Assembly: GCA_049317345.1 (NCBI GenBank)
Contig: JBMOIL010000148.1
Location: 1 to 5,749 of the forward strand
Length of the DNA stretch: 5,749 nt
Reading direction: 5' to 3'
Origin: Mxb001 sp049317345
Lineage (GTDB): Bacteria > Actinomycetota > Actinomycetes > S36-B12
Below, piece by piece: positions 1-5,749 of this stretch. The notes beneath the pieces are model-generated. The model saw only the letters and a program-made list of their open reading frames with translations, did no database searches and was not told the DNA's origin. Both the position numbers and the translations under genes were made by a program. The first letter of the stretch is position 1. Each line of letters begins with the position of its first letter.

Positions 1-1152
1 TCGCCACTCGATGGGGTCGTTGAGGATCCTCGCCCCAGGAAGTCGAGGGAGCAGCATCGCTATGAGTTCCTCCGTCTCGCGACGCGCCAACGCGGTGCCC
101 GCGCAGAAGTGCTCGCCATGGCCAAAGGTGAGCGGCGCTGGGCCGTCGCGGGTGATGTCCATGCGGTCAGGATCGGGGTAGACATCGGGATCACGGTTGG
201 CCTGGGCCAGGTTGATCGCGACCAACTGGCCGGCACGCAGGCTTACCCCCTGCAGGTCGAGGTCGCGAGCGGCTACGCGGCTGATGATCTGCGACGGGCT
301 CTCCAGGCGTCCTACCTCCGTGACGGCTCCCGGGATCAGTGCGGGGTCCGACAACAGCAGGTGGAGTTGATCGGGATGCTGCAGGAGCAGGACCATCGAG
401 TTTGCCATCAGGCTCGTGGTCGTCTCATGCGCCGCGTTAACAATCCCGATGAGGTTCGCCACAACCTCATCGTCGGTGAGGTCCCCGGCCGCTTCATCGG
501 CAAGGAGTTGGTGCAAGAGCGAACTCTCGGCGTGTGCGCGTGGATTGCGAAGCCGATCTGCAATGTAATCGCGCATGTGCGCCGTGGCATCCATTGCGCG
601 CTTCGTGCGCACCTCAATGGAGTCGGGGCTTGAGGCGAGCCAACTGTAGAAATCGCTCGTCCACTGACGAAGTTGAGTGAAGTCGGCGGGCGGGAAACCG
701 AGCACAAGCAGGATGATCTTGGACGGGATAGGTAGGGCAACGTCCCTGAGGAAATCGACCGGCTCCGACCAGTCGATGGCGTCCAGGTGATCTCCGATGA
801 CGTCGCGGATCATCGGCGTATAGGTGCGCACTCGAGCCGCGGTGAAAGCATCACGCATCTTCACCCGCAGCATGCGGTGTCGCGGACCATCCGTCATGAC
901 GAGTCGGTCATGGAGAATAGACGCCAGGCACTGAGCAGGGATGCCATCGGGAACCCGGCTGAGTCGATCCTGCACGCGGTTATTGCTGTAGTTGGTGGAG
1001 TCCAATAGCACCGACTTCACATCCGTATACCGGGAGACATAGACGTGACCGGTCTCCGGTTGCAGCCAGACAGGCGACTCCTCAGCCATGGCGCGGTACG
1101 TCGGATAGGGGTCGGCGACGTAGTTTGGACCGTGAAGGACGTAGTCGACCAT
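1..1152 (-). CDS. Cytochrome P450, 3' end cut by window edge
   Basis: A soluble bacterial-type cytochrome P450 monooxygenase, which would need separate ferredoxin and reductase partners; none is in view. 384 residues are visible from the ATG at 1152. The N-terminus carries the usual ADPYPTYRAM segment (about 13-22). The helix-I oxygen-activation motif is AAHETT (240-245), helix K has ExxR as E279/R282, and the haem loop is FGHGEHFCAG with the cysteine ligand at 350. Actinobacterial P450s are usually about 400 residues, so roughly 15-30 C-terminal residues lie beyond position 1. The reading frame is open throughout. No good Shine-Dalgarno sequence precedes 1152; a GTG at 1185 is possible but would add an unusual cysteine-containing extension. 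It lies 84 nt downstream of the MerR gene on the same strand, so co-transcription is likely. Sampled GC at 541-720 is about 58%, well below the right half. The family call is secure; the substrate cannot be told from sequence. Confidence 0.95.
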   Translation of the reverse strand, partial: MVDYVLHGPNYVADPYPTYRAMAEESPVWLQPETGHVYVSRYTDVKSVLLDSTNYSNNRVQDRLSRVPDGIPAQCLASILHDRLVMTDGPRHRMLRVKMRDAFTAARVRTYTPMIRDVIGDHLDAIDWSEPVDFLRDVALPIPSKIILLVLGFPPADFTQLRQWTSDFYSWLASSPDSIEVRTKRAMDATAHMRDYIADRLRNPRAHAESSLLHQLLADEAAGDLTDDEVVANLIGIVNAAHETTTSLMANSMVLLLQHPDQLHLLLSDPALIPGAVTEVGRLESPSQIISRVAARDLDLQGVSLRAGQLVAINLAQANRDPDVYPDPDRMDITRDGPAPLTFGHGEHFCAGTALARRETEELIAMLLPRLPGARILNDPIEWR

Positions 1153-1210
1153 GTCGCAAGCGTATGTGCGCTGGATGCATTGCACGCAGACTCTCGCCCA
1201 CTCCAGAGCC

Positions 1211-1220
1211 CCGACGTCGG
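1211..1220. repeat. Perfect 10-bp palindrome between MerR and P450 genes
   Basis: CCGACGTCGG is self-complementary, and two further matched bases lie on each side after one mismatch (1208-1223). It sits in the 84-nt gap about 60 nt upstream of the P450 start. It could be a protein-binding site or chance in GC-rich DNA; with no loop it is a poor terminator. Confidence 0.3.
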
Positions 1221-1236
1221 CGCTTGGCGGCGCGAC

Positions 1237-1587
1237 TCAGCAGCCGCGGGGCGCCAGCTTCGCGCGCAGCTTCCCCTCCGCCTGTCGCAGCGACGCGATC
1301 CTGTCCTCGATAGACCGCAGCTTCTCTTCGATGAGCGCCTGCTGGCGCAGTGCAGTCAGCGAACCCTCATCTCGCTCCTGCAGACCGCTCCCGATCTCCT
1401 GGAGGGTGAATCCCAGCGCCTTGCACTGTTCGATGAAGGTGAATCGCTCGACCTGCATCTCGTCGTACACCGCGTAGACACGCCGGCCCGCCGATCTCTC
1501 CCCCGCAGTGAGAAGCCCCAGGCGCGTGTAAAAGCGCACGGTGTCCTTGGTCGAGTCGACAGCCCTGGCGAACTCCCCAATGAGCAT
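1237..1587 (-). CDS. MerR-family transcriptional regulator
   Basis: A small (116-residue) MerR-type activator/repressor. The N-terminal winged helix-turn-helix begins directly with MLIGEFARAVDSTKDTVRFY, followed by the TRLGLL and GRRVYAVYDE wing segments and the CKALGFTLQEI segment (about 53-63) typical of the family. A long charged helix, about 78-112, would form the antiparallel dimer coiled coil. There is no extended ligand-binding domain, and the only other cysteine is the last residue, so a classical metal- or redox-sensing cysteine set is not evident. The ATG at 1587 is chosen because GAGGA lies 7 nt upstream and because family homology starts exactly there; a GTG at 1629 would add 14 unrelated residues. 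The P450 gene follows on the same strand and the SDR remnant diverges from it, so these are its likely targets (inference). Its upstream region appears shortened. Confidence 0.92.
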   Translation of the reverse strand: MLIGEFARAVDSTKDTVRFYTRLGLLTAGERSAGRRVYAVYDEMQVERFTFIEQCKALGFTLQEIGSGLQERDEGSLTALRQQALIEEKLRSIEDRIASLRQAEGKLRAKLAPRGC

Positions 1588-1594
1588 CGTCTGA

Positions 1595-1599
1595 TCCTC
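1595..1599 (-). promoter_or_regulatory. Ribosome binding site of the MerR gene
   Basis: GAGGA read on the minus strand, 7 nt before the ATG at 1587. It decides the start in favour of 1587 over the upstream GTG at 1629. Confidence 0.7.
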
Positions 1600-1634
1600 A
1601 TCCGATTCCTCGACTTGACTGTGCAGCACTCCCC

Positions 1635-2366
1635 CGCGTCCTCGTCACTCGTCTCGACGTCACGGACCTGCCCTCCATCGCAGCGGCCGTCGCCGAAGCA
1701 ACCGCTACCTACGGCGGCATCGACGTGCTCGTCAACAACGCGGGATTCGGTGCCTACGGCGCACTAGAGGTCACCAGTGCAGAGACGATCCGCCGCCAAT
1801 TCGACACAAACGTCATCGGGCTGCTCGACGTGACGAAGGCTGTGCTCCCGGTCATGCGCGAACAGGAGCACGGCGTCATCGTCAACATCTCCTCGGTTGG
1901 CGGCAAGATGACCTTCCCGCTTGGCTCGCTCTACCACGGAAGCAAGTTCGCGGTCGAAGGCATAAGCGAGGCGCTCGTTTACGAACTCTCTCCGCTCGGA
2001 ATTCGAGTCAAGATCATTGAGCCCGGACTAATCGATACAGATTTTGCGGGTCGCTCGTTTGCCCTGAGCGTCGATCCCGAGGGCGGGCCGTATCACCCGA
2101 CCGTCAACTCTGTCCTGACGGCATTCGCGGCCCTGCAAAGCCACGCCATGACCCCGGCCTTAACGGTCGCCGACGCGATCCTCGCAGCAGCCACGGATGG
2201 CACGGACCAGTTGAGGTACATCGTGGGCGAAGATGCGGTCGCCACGTTGGGGGCACGTCACGGCTTGGATGACGCAGCCTTCATGGACATGATGCGCGGC
2301 AGTTTCGGCCTGCGGCCCGACGCTGGCGCTGTCACCTCAACAACCCTCTCTTCTCTGCCTGGGTGA
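1635..2366 (+). pseudogene. 5'-truncated classical short-chain dehydrogenase/reductase
   Basis: Recognisable SDR homology begins near 1635 (RVLVTRLDVTD, then GGIDVLVNNAG) and runs to the TGA ending at 2366. Counting from the first possible start, GTG 1725, the product would be 213 residues. It has NNAG at 4-7, the structural N29, and catalytic S57, Y70 and K74 (YHGSK), followed by EPGLIDTDF. The C-terminus looks complete. The pattern resembles the 17-beta-hydroxysteroid-dehydrogenase-like classical SDRs, usually about 270-280 residues. Missing is the first 45-55 residues with the TGxxxGxG dinucleotide-binding loop. The frame stays open back to 1584 but encodes unrelated sequence there, antisense to the MerR leader. 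No other plus frame supplies the missing part, because that DNA is an intact MerR gene. Without the Rossmann loop it is probably non-functional. Sampled GC at 1921-2040 is about 54%. Confidence 0.82.
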
Positions 2367-2411
2367 CGCACCGCGGACCCGGAGTAACTAGTCCTGCAGA
2401 CACGGGCCCCG
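2367..2411. other. Short convergent intergenic gap
   Basis: 45 nt separate the SDR stop from the TetR stop. The only foldable element is a 4-bp stem around 2402-2412 (ACGG, loop GCC, CCGT) with no T-run, too weak to call a terminator. The gap also marks the change from lower to higher GC content. Confidence 0.5.
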
Positions 2412-2990
2412 TCAGCCCATGATCAAGCGCGCCATCGACTCGATAAAGGCATCTGCCGCTTCGGGCGGCACCGCACCCTCAACCAGGAGTGTCGCCATCC
2501 CGTGGGTCGCTGACCACACGATGAGGTCGAGTCCCTGACGGGTGCCTGGCTTGAGGAGTCCCCATCGATCCAGATCGTCGAGGGCAACCATGAGCTTGCG
2601 ATGGGGGCCGGTCTCTTCCGGCGGCATTTCCTTGACCGCGCAGATCGGACCGAAGGTAAGTTGGAAGAGATGGGTCTCGTCGATCGCGAAGGCGAGATAA
2701 GCGCGCCCCAGCCCCGAGAAGCGCGCACGCGCGGCGTCGGGCGTGTCAGCCAGGTGCGCCGCGAGCACCCGTGACATGCGCTCGTCGAGCGCCGCAAGTC
2801 CGCAGGCGCCCACAGCCCGCAGAAGGTCGTCCTTGTCGGCGAAGTGGTTGTAGGCCGCGCTCGGAGAGACATCCACAGCCTGGGCGATGGCCCGGAGCGA
2901 GACATCGTCTGCGCCGTGCTCACGGACTGCGATCAGGGCCTGTTCCACCATCGCCTCGGCGAGGGCCCCATGGTGATAACTGCGACTCAT
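2412..2990 (-). CDS. TetR/AcrR-family regulator with WHG-type C-terminal domain
   Basis: A 192-residue one-component repressor. The N-terminus has the SYHHG signature (4-8) seen in one TetR subgroup. The helix-turn-helix is about 30-50 (SLRAIAQAVDVSPSAAYNHF, followed by KDDLL). The C-terminal ligand-binding/dimer domain carries WSATHG at 159-164, the hallmark for which the WHG (TetR_C_33) domain is named; its ligand is unknown. The ATG at 2990 is preceded by GGGAG 4 nt upstream, a slightly short spacing, and the SYHHG motif requires this start. The gene is divergent from the epimerase-like/MMPL pair across 62 nt that contain an inverted repeat. By the usual logic of divergent TetR genes it probably represses both that pair and itself (inference). 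Codon use and GC (about 82% at 2701-2760) match the right half, not the SDR next door. Confidence 0.94.
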   Translation of the reverse strand: MSRSYHHGALAEAMVEQALIAVREHGADDVSLRAIAQAVDVSPSAAYNHFADKDDLLRAVGACGLAALDERMSRVLAAHLADTPDAARARFSGLGRAYLAFAIDETHLFQLTFGPICAVKEMPPEETGPHRKLMVALDDLDRWGLLKPGTRQGLDLIVWSATHGMATLLVEGAVPPEAADAFIESMARLIMG

Positions 2991-2994
2991 GACA

Positions 2995-2999
2995 CTCCC
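2995..2999 (-). promoter_or_regulatory. Ribosome binding site of the TetR gene
   Basis: GGGAG on the minus strand, 4 nt before the ATG at 2990. The spacing is a little short but usable. Confidence 0.5.
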
Positions 3000-3017
3000 G
3001 TATCGACCACGTGCATG

Positions 3018-3023
3018 TTGACA
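3018..3023 (+). promoter_or_regulatory. Candidate -35 element for the epimerase/MMPL operon
   Basis: TTGACA, identical to the consensus -35 box, lies in the divergent gap 30 nt before the ATG at 3053. At 17-nt spacing the -10 position reads CAAGGT, a poor match. If used, transcription would start close to the ATG, giving a very short leader or a leaderless mRNA. The placement is tentative. Confidence 0.35.
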
Positions 3024-3025
3024 TC

Positions 3026-3058
3026 GTTCATATTCCGTGCCAAGGTCCGGATATGAAC
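3026..3058. promoter_or_regulatory. Inverted repeat, candidate TetR operator
   Basis: Arms GTTCATATTCCG (3026-3037) and CCGGATATGAAC (3047-3058) pair over the outer 8 bp perfectly and over 10 of 12 bp in all, with a 9-nt centre. The right arm includes the epimerase start codon at 3053. A degenerate third half-site, GTTGACAT (3017-3024, 6 of 8 matching), lies directly before the left arm and covers the TTGACA box. Position between a TetR gene and its divergent neighbour is what an operator would show. Binding is inferred. Confidence 0.5.
3042..3046 (+). promoter_or_regulatory. Ribosome binding site of the epimerase-like gene
   Basis: AAGGT ending 6 nt before ATG 3053 (AAGG core 7 nt away). 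It favours 3053 over the in-frame GTG at 3011. It lies in the centre of the inverted repeat, so a bound repressor would cover it. Confidence 0.5.
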
Positions 3059-4024
3059 ACCGTTAACTCTACCTCAGCTTCAGGCCCTTCCACCGCAAGC
3101 AATGCCCTGGTGGTCGGGGCCGGTCCGGTCGGTTCCGAGGTCGCGCGACTGCTGACCGGTAACGGCCAGGACGTCGTCGTCGTGACCCGGACCGGCTCGG
3201 GACCACAGATCCCAGGCGTACGCCGTGTCGCCTGCGACGCGAGCGATGTCGACGCCCTGCTGGCGGCGACGCCGGAGGCAGCCGCCATCTACAACTGCGC
3301 GAATCCGGCGTACCAGCGCTGGGCGAAGGACTGGCCTCCCCTGGCCGCTGCGATGCTCGGCTACGCCGAGCGCACCGGCGCCGTGCTGGCCATCTGCTCC
3401 AATCTCTACGGCTACGGTCCCGTCGACGGGCCCATGTCGGAGGCACTGCCGCTCGCCACGACGGGCACCAAAGGCCGCGTGCGGGCGCAGATGTGGCTCG
3501 ATGCCAAGGCGGCGCATGACGCAGGGCGCATCCGGGCCACGGAGGTGCGCGGCTCCGACTACATCTTTGCCAGCGAGAGCTCCCTCATCGGATCGAGCAG
3601 GGTCGTGCCGCGCATCCTCGCGGGCAAGCCAGTCAGCCTGATCGGATCGGTCGACCAGCCGCACACCTGGACAGCACCGGCCGATGCCGCACGGCTGCTC
3701 GTCTCTGCGGCTGCGGACGAACGGGGCTGGGGCCGAGCGTGGCATGTGCCGAGCAATGCGCCGCGCACCCAGCGTCAGGTGGTCGATGACCTCGCCGACA
3801 CGGCAGGGGTGCCCCACGTGAAGGTCTCGTCCACGTCAGCCGCGATACTCAAGGTGCTCGGGATCTTCTCCCCCACCATCAGGGAGCTTGCCGAGACGTC
3901 GTACCAGCGCGACCGCCCCTTCATCGTCGACGACACCGCAGCACGAGTCACCTTCGGACTAGAGCCGACGCCCTGGACAGACATCCTGAGCGAGATCATC
4001 GAGGAGTACCGACGTGGCAAGTAG
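3053..4024 (+). CDS. NAD-dependent epimerase/dehydratase-like Rossmann protein (atypical SDR)
   Basis: A 323-residue cytoplasmic protein of the extended/atypical SDR superfamily. After a serine/threonine-rich N-terminal tail (1-16) comes the first beta strand and nucleotide-binding loop ALVVGAGPVGSEVARLL, with G22, G24 and G27. C61-D62 and YNCAN (80-84) match the adenine-side and middle-strand positions, and SNLYGYGP (116-123) and VRGSDYIF are epimerase-family landmarks. The usual YxxxK catalytic pair is not seen: the segment after the YGYG loop reads TGTKGRVRAQMW. This points to an atypical member that binds NAD(P) but may act by other chemistry. ATG 3053 has AAGG 7 nt upstream; an upstream GTG at 3011 would start inside the putative promoter. 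The last 11 nt overlap the MMPL gene, so the two are almost surely one operon and probably translationally coupled. The substrate is unknown. Confidence 0.9.
   Translation: MNTVNSTSASGPSTASNALVVGAGPVGSEVARLLTGNGQDVVVVTRTGSGPQIPGVRRVACDASDVDALLAATPEAAAIYNCANPAYQRWAKDWPPLAAAMLGYAERTGAVLAICSNLYGYGPVDGPMSEALPLATTGTKGRVRAQMWLDAKAAHDAGRIRATEVRGSDYIFASESSLIGSSRVVPRILAGKPVSLIGSVDQPHTWTAPADAARLLVSAAADERGWGRAWHVPSNAPRTQRQVVDDLADTAGVPHVKVSSTSAAILKVLGIFSPTIRELAETSYQRDRPFIVDDTAARVTFGLEPTPWTDILSEIIEEYRRGK
4001..4006 (+). promoter_or_regulatory. Ribosome binding site of the MMPL gene
   Basis: GAGGAG inside the 3' end of the epimerase-like gene, 7 nt before GTG 4014. It is the strongest Shine-Dalgarno in the window and fixes the MMPL start. 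Confidence 0.75.
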
Positions 4025-5749
4025 CACCCAGAGCCCGGCTCAGCCTGCACCACAGAAGAGGCCACCGTTCGCTCGACTAGGCGCCTTCGTGGCGCGCTAC
4101 CGCTGGCCGGTGCTCATCGGCTACCTCATCAGCGCCGTGATCTTCGGCATCTTCGGCGTGCAGGTATTCGCCAACCTGAAGACCGAAGGATTCAGTGATC
4201 CCGGCGGCGAGGCCGCGCGCGCGGCCGCCTACGTCCAGGACGAATTCGGCGCCATCAATCCCGCCGTCGTCCTCATCATCCAGACTCCGACCGACGTCGA
4301 TGCCGATGCGCCAGCGGCCAACGCCCTGCTCGACGACGTCGCAGCCATTCCCGGTGTGAAGAGCGTTGTCTCCTACTGGTCGACCGGCGCACCGGAGCTG
4401 CGCAGTGAAAGCGGGCGCACGGCACAGGCTGTCGTCTACGCCGAGCCCGACGCCGACCTCGAGAAGCTCTCCACCGACATCGTCGACACCTACACGGGAC
4501 AGCAGGGCGACCTCACCGTCTACGCCTTCGGTGGCGAGGTGATCGGCAATGCCTTCACCGAGCAGATCTCCGGTGATCTCGCGCGCGCCGAGAGCGTCGC
4601 CGTCCCGCTCACCGTGATCCTGCTCATCTTCGTACTCGGATCCGTCGTTGCGGCAGGACTGCCCTTCCTCGTGGCCCTTGGCACGATCCTCGGCAGCTTC
4701 CTTGTCCTGTACGTCATCTCGCTCTTCACCGACGTCTCGGTGTTCTCGCTCAACCTCGTCACGGGCCTCGGCCTGGCGCTCGGCATCGACTACTCACTCC
4801 TCATCATCAATCGCTTCCGAGAGGAGCTCGCCGCGGGCAAAGCCGTGCCGGATGCTGTGGCGGCCACGGTCAACTCCGCCGGCAAGACGGTGTTCGTCTC
4901 GGGACTCACCGTCGTGGTCGCACTCGCCGCACTGCTCTTCTTCCCTCAGTTCTTCCTGCGCTCCTTCGGGTACGCCGGCATGGCCGTGAGCGTCCTCGCT
5001 GTCATCGGCGCCCTCACCGCGATCCCCGCCCTGCTGGCGATCCTGGGTCCGCGCATCAACAAGTTCAAGGTGCGGCGCGGGGACCTTGCTCCGAAGGACG
5101 ACGGCGGATGGGCGCGACTGGCGCGCTTCGTCATGCGCCGACCCTGGCCGGTCATGATCGCCTCGGTCGCCGTCCTCCTCGTGCTCGCCGCCCCGGCGAT
5201 CGGGGCCGTCTTCGGCCAGGTCGACGAGCGCGCCCTGCCGGCGGACAGTCCGGTCGCCCAGGCCGGGCAGGTCCTGCGCGATGAGTTCCCCGGCTACGAG
5301 AACTCGCCGTTCGAAATCGTGCTCATCGACGCGGGATCGGCGGAAGAGGTCCGCGCCTACGCCGAGCAGGTCTCGCAACTTCCGGAAGTAGAACGCGTGA
5401 CCACGCCCACCGACGTCATCGTCGACGGCCAGGTCGTGGCCCCCAATCCAGACCCCAGCACGTGGAGCTCGGGCAACAACGTGCGTGTCGCAGCGGTCGG
5501 CAGCGTCCCGCCGATCGACCCCGCGGGTGAGCAACTCCTCGCCGACATCCGGGGCATCCCCGCACCGGCATCCGAGGCGCTCGTCGGTGGAGTGGCGGCC
5601 GACTGGGCCGATGCGACACAGAGCATCCTCGACCGCTTCTGGTGGGTGATCCTGTGGCTCGCGCTCACCACACTCGTCATCCTCTTCCTCTACACCGGCA
5701 GCCTGCTCATCCCGGTCAAGGCCTTCGTGCTCAACCTGCTCAGCCTGTC
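4014..5749 (+). CDS. MMPL-family (RND superfamily) membrane transporter, 3' end cut by window edge
   Basis: 578 complete codons from GTG 4014 are visible. A basic cytoplasmic tail (QKRPPFARL) leads into TM1 (about 32-52). An extracytoplasmic domain (about 53-190) follows, then TM2-TM6 from about residue 194 to 345. The key proton-relay motif is GLGLALGIDYSLLIINRFRE, with D259-Y260, matching the Asp-Tyr pair of MmpL proteins. A cytoplasmic loop (RRGDLAPKDDGG) precedes TM7 (PWPVMIASVAVLLVLAAPAI), a second extracytoplasmic domain and TM8 (FWWVILWLALTTLVILFLY). Family members are typically 700-1000 residues with 11-12 TM segments, so the last quarter or more is outside the window. This family uses the proton-motive force to export lipids or hydrophobic compounds. 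The local TetR gene suggests an inducible pump; cargo is not predictable. Its 11-nt overlap with the upstream enzyme gene suggests the two are made together. Confidence 0.95.
   Translation, partial: MASSTQSPAQPAPQKRPPFARLGAFVARYRWPVLIGYLISAVIFGIFGVQVFANLKTEGFSDPGGEAARAAAYVQDEFGAINPAVVLIIQTPTDVDADAPAANALLDDVAAIPGVKSVVSYWSTGAPELRSESGRTAQAVVYAEPDADLEKLSTDIVDTYTGQQGDLTVYAFGGEVIGNAFTEQISGDLARAESVAVPLTVILLIFVLGSVVAAGLPFLVALGTILGSFLVLYVISLFTDVSVFSLNLVTGLGLALGIDYSLLIINRFREELAAGKAVPDAVAATVNSAGKTVFVSGLTVVVALAALLFFPQFFLRSFGYAGMAVSVLAVIGALTAIPALLAILGPRINKFKVRRGDLAPKDDGGWARLARFVMRRPWPVMIASVAVLLVLAAPAIGAVFGQVDERALPADSPVAQAGQVLRDEFPGYENSPFEIVLIDAGSAEEVRAYAEQVSQLPEVERVTTPTDVIVDGQVVAPNPDPSTWSSGNNVRVAAVGSVPPIDPAGEQLLADIRGIPAPASEALVGGVAADWADATQSILDRFWWVILWLALTTLVILFLYTGSLLIPVKAFVLNLLSL

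Noticed and set aside
109..633. Plus-strand open frame of 174 codons
   Set aside because: It is antisense to the P450 and covers its haem loop and helix I; the protein has no recognisable domain.
1588..1629. GTG start at 1629 for the MerR protein
   Set aside because: It would translate the GAGGA ribosome site and add residues unlike the family; MerR homology starts at the ATG at 1587.
1045..1767. Plus-strand open frame of 240 codons
   Set aside because: It runs antisense to the P450 start and the whole MerR gene, then out of frame through the SDR start; a shadow of GC-rich coding DNA.
2371..2409. Cluster of restriction-site palindromes (CCGCGG, ACTAGT, CTGCAG, GGGCCC) resembling a cloning polylinker
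   Set aside because: The bases between them do not match a known polylinker, two of the four are expected often in GC-rich DNA, and the last runs directly into the TetR stop codon of a native gene.
3011..3052. Upstream GTG start giving 14 extra residues on the epimerase-like protein
   Set aside because: It would begin inside the promoter/operator region with no ribosome site, whereas ATG 3053 has AAGG at good spacing.
3080..3817. Minus-strand open frame of 245 codons
   Set aside because: Antisense to the epimerase-like gene, with arginine/glycine-rich low-information translation.
4794..5534. Minus-strand open frame of 246 codons
   Set aside because: Antisense to the MMPL gene, whose membrane segments and DY motif are unambiguous; the antisense protein is Asp/Arg/Gly-rich with no domain.
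1..5749. CRISPR array, tRNA/rRNA gene, insertion sequence or attachment site
   Set aside because: No regularly spaced repeats, cloverleaf sequence, transposase motifs or terminal inverted repeats were seen on either strand.

Overview
The window reads as GC-rich actinobacterial DNA (Actinomycetota). Codons mostly end in G or C, GTG is used as a start, genes are tightly packed, and there is an MmpL-type transporter with TetR and MerR regulators. Genus cannot be settled from sequence alone; a Micrococcales-type genome is a guess. No tRNA, rRNA, CRISPR array or insertion sequence was seen, and no stretch over 300 bases lacks a gene.

Left half (1-2366): a minus-strand pair encodes a MerR-family regulator (1587-1237) followed 84 nt later by a cytochrome P450 (1152 to beyond position 1, so its C-terminal end lies outside the window). 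On the plus strand, nearly touching the MerR start, is a classical short-chain dehydrogenase/reductase (SDR) whose catalytic half is intact but whose N-terminal NAD(P)-binding segment is absent. The place where that segment and a MerR promoter should lie is only about 50 nt long, which looks like a deletion. Sampled stretches here are about 54-58% GC.

Right half (2412-5749): a TetR/AcrR regulator with a C-terminal WHG-type domain (2990-2412) is divergent from a plus-strand pair. That pair is an atypical NAD(P)-binding epimerase-like Rossmann protein (3053-4024) and an MMPL/RND-family membrane transporter (4014 to beyond 5749), which overlap by 11 nt. The 62-nt divergent gap holds an inverted repeat with GTTCATAT/ATATGAAC arms that runs into the epimerase start codon. 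This repeat is the natural candidate TetR operator. Sampled stretches here are about 68-82% GC.

Functional reading (inference): the right half is a locally regulated cassette in which TetR senses a ligand and controls a coupled enzyme plus export pump. The left half is a MerR-controlled oxidative gene set (P450 plus SDR) of different base composition, now damaged at the MerR/SDR junction. No clearly undescribed system is evident. The most notable points are the truncated SDR, the TetR-side palindrome and the enzyme-MMPL coupling.
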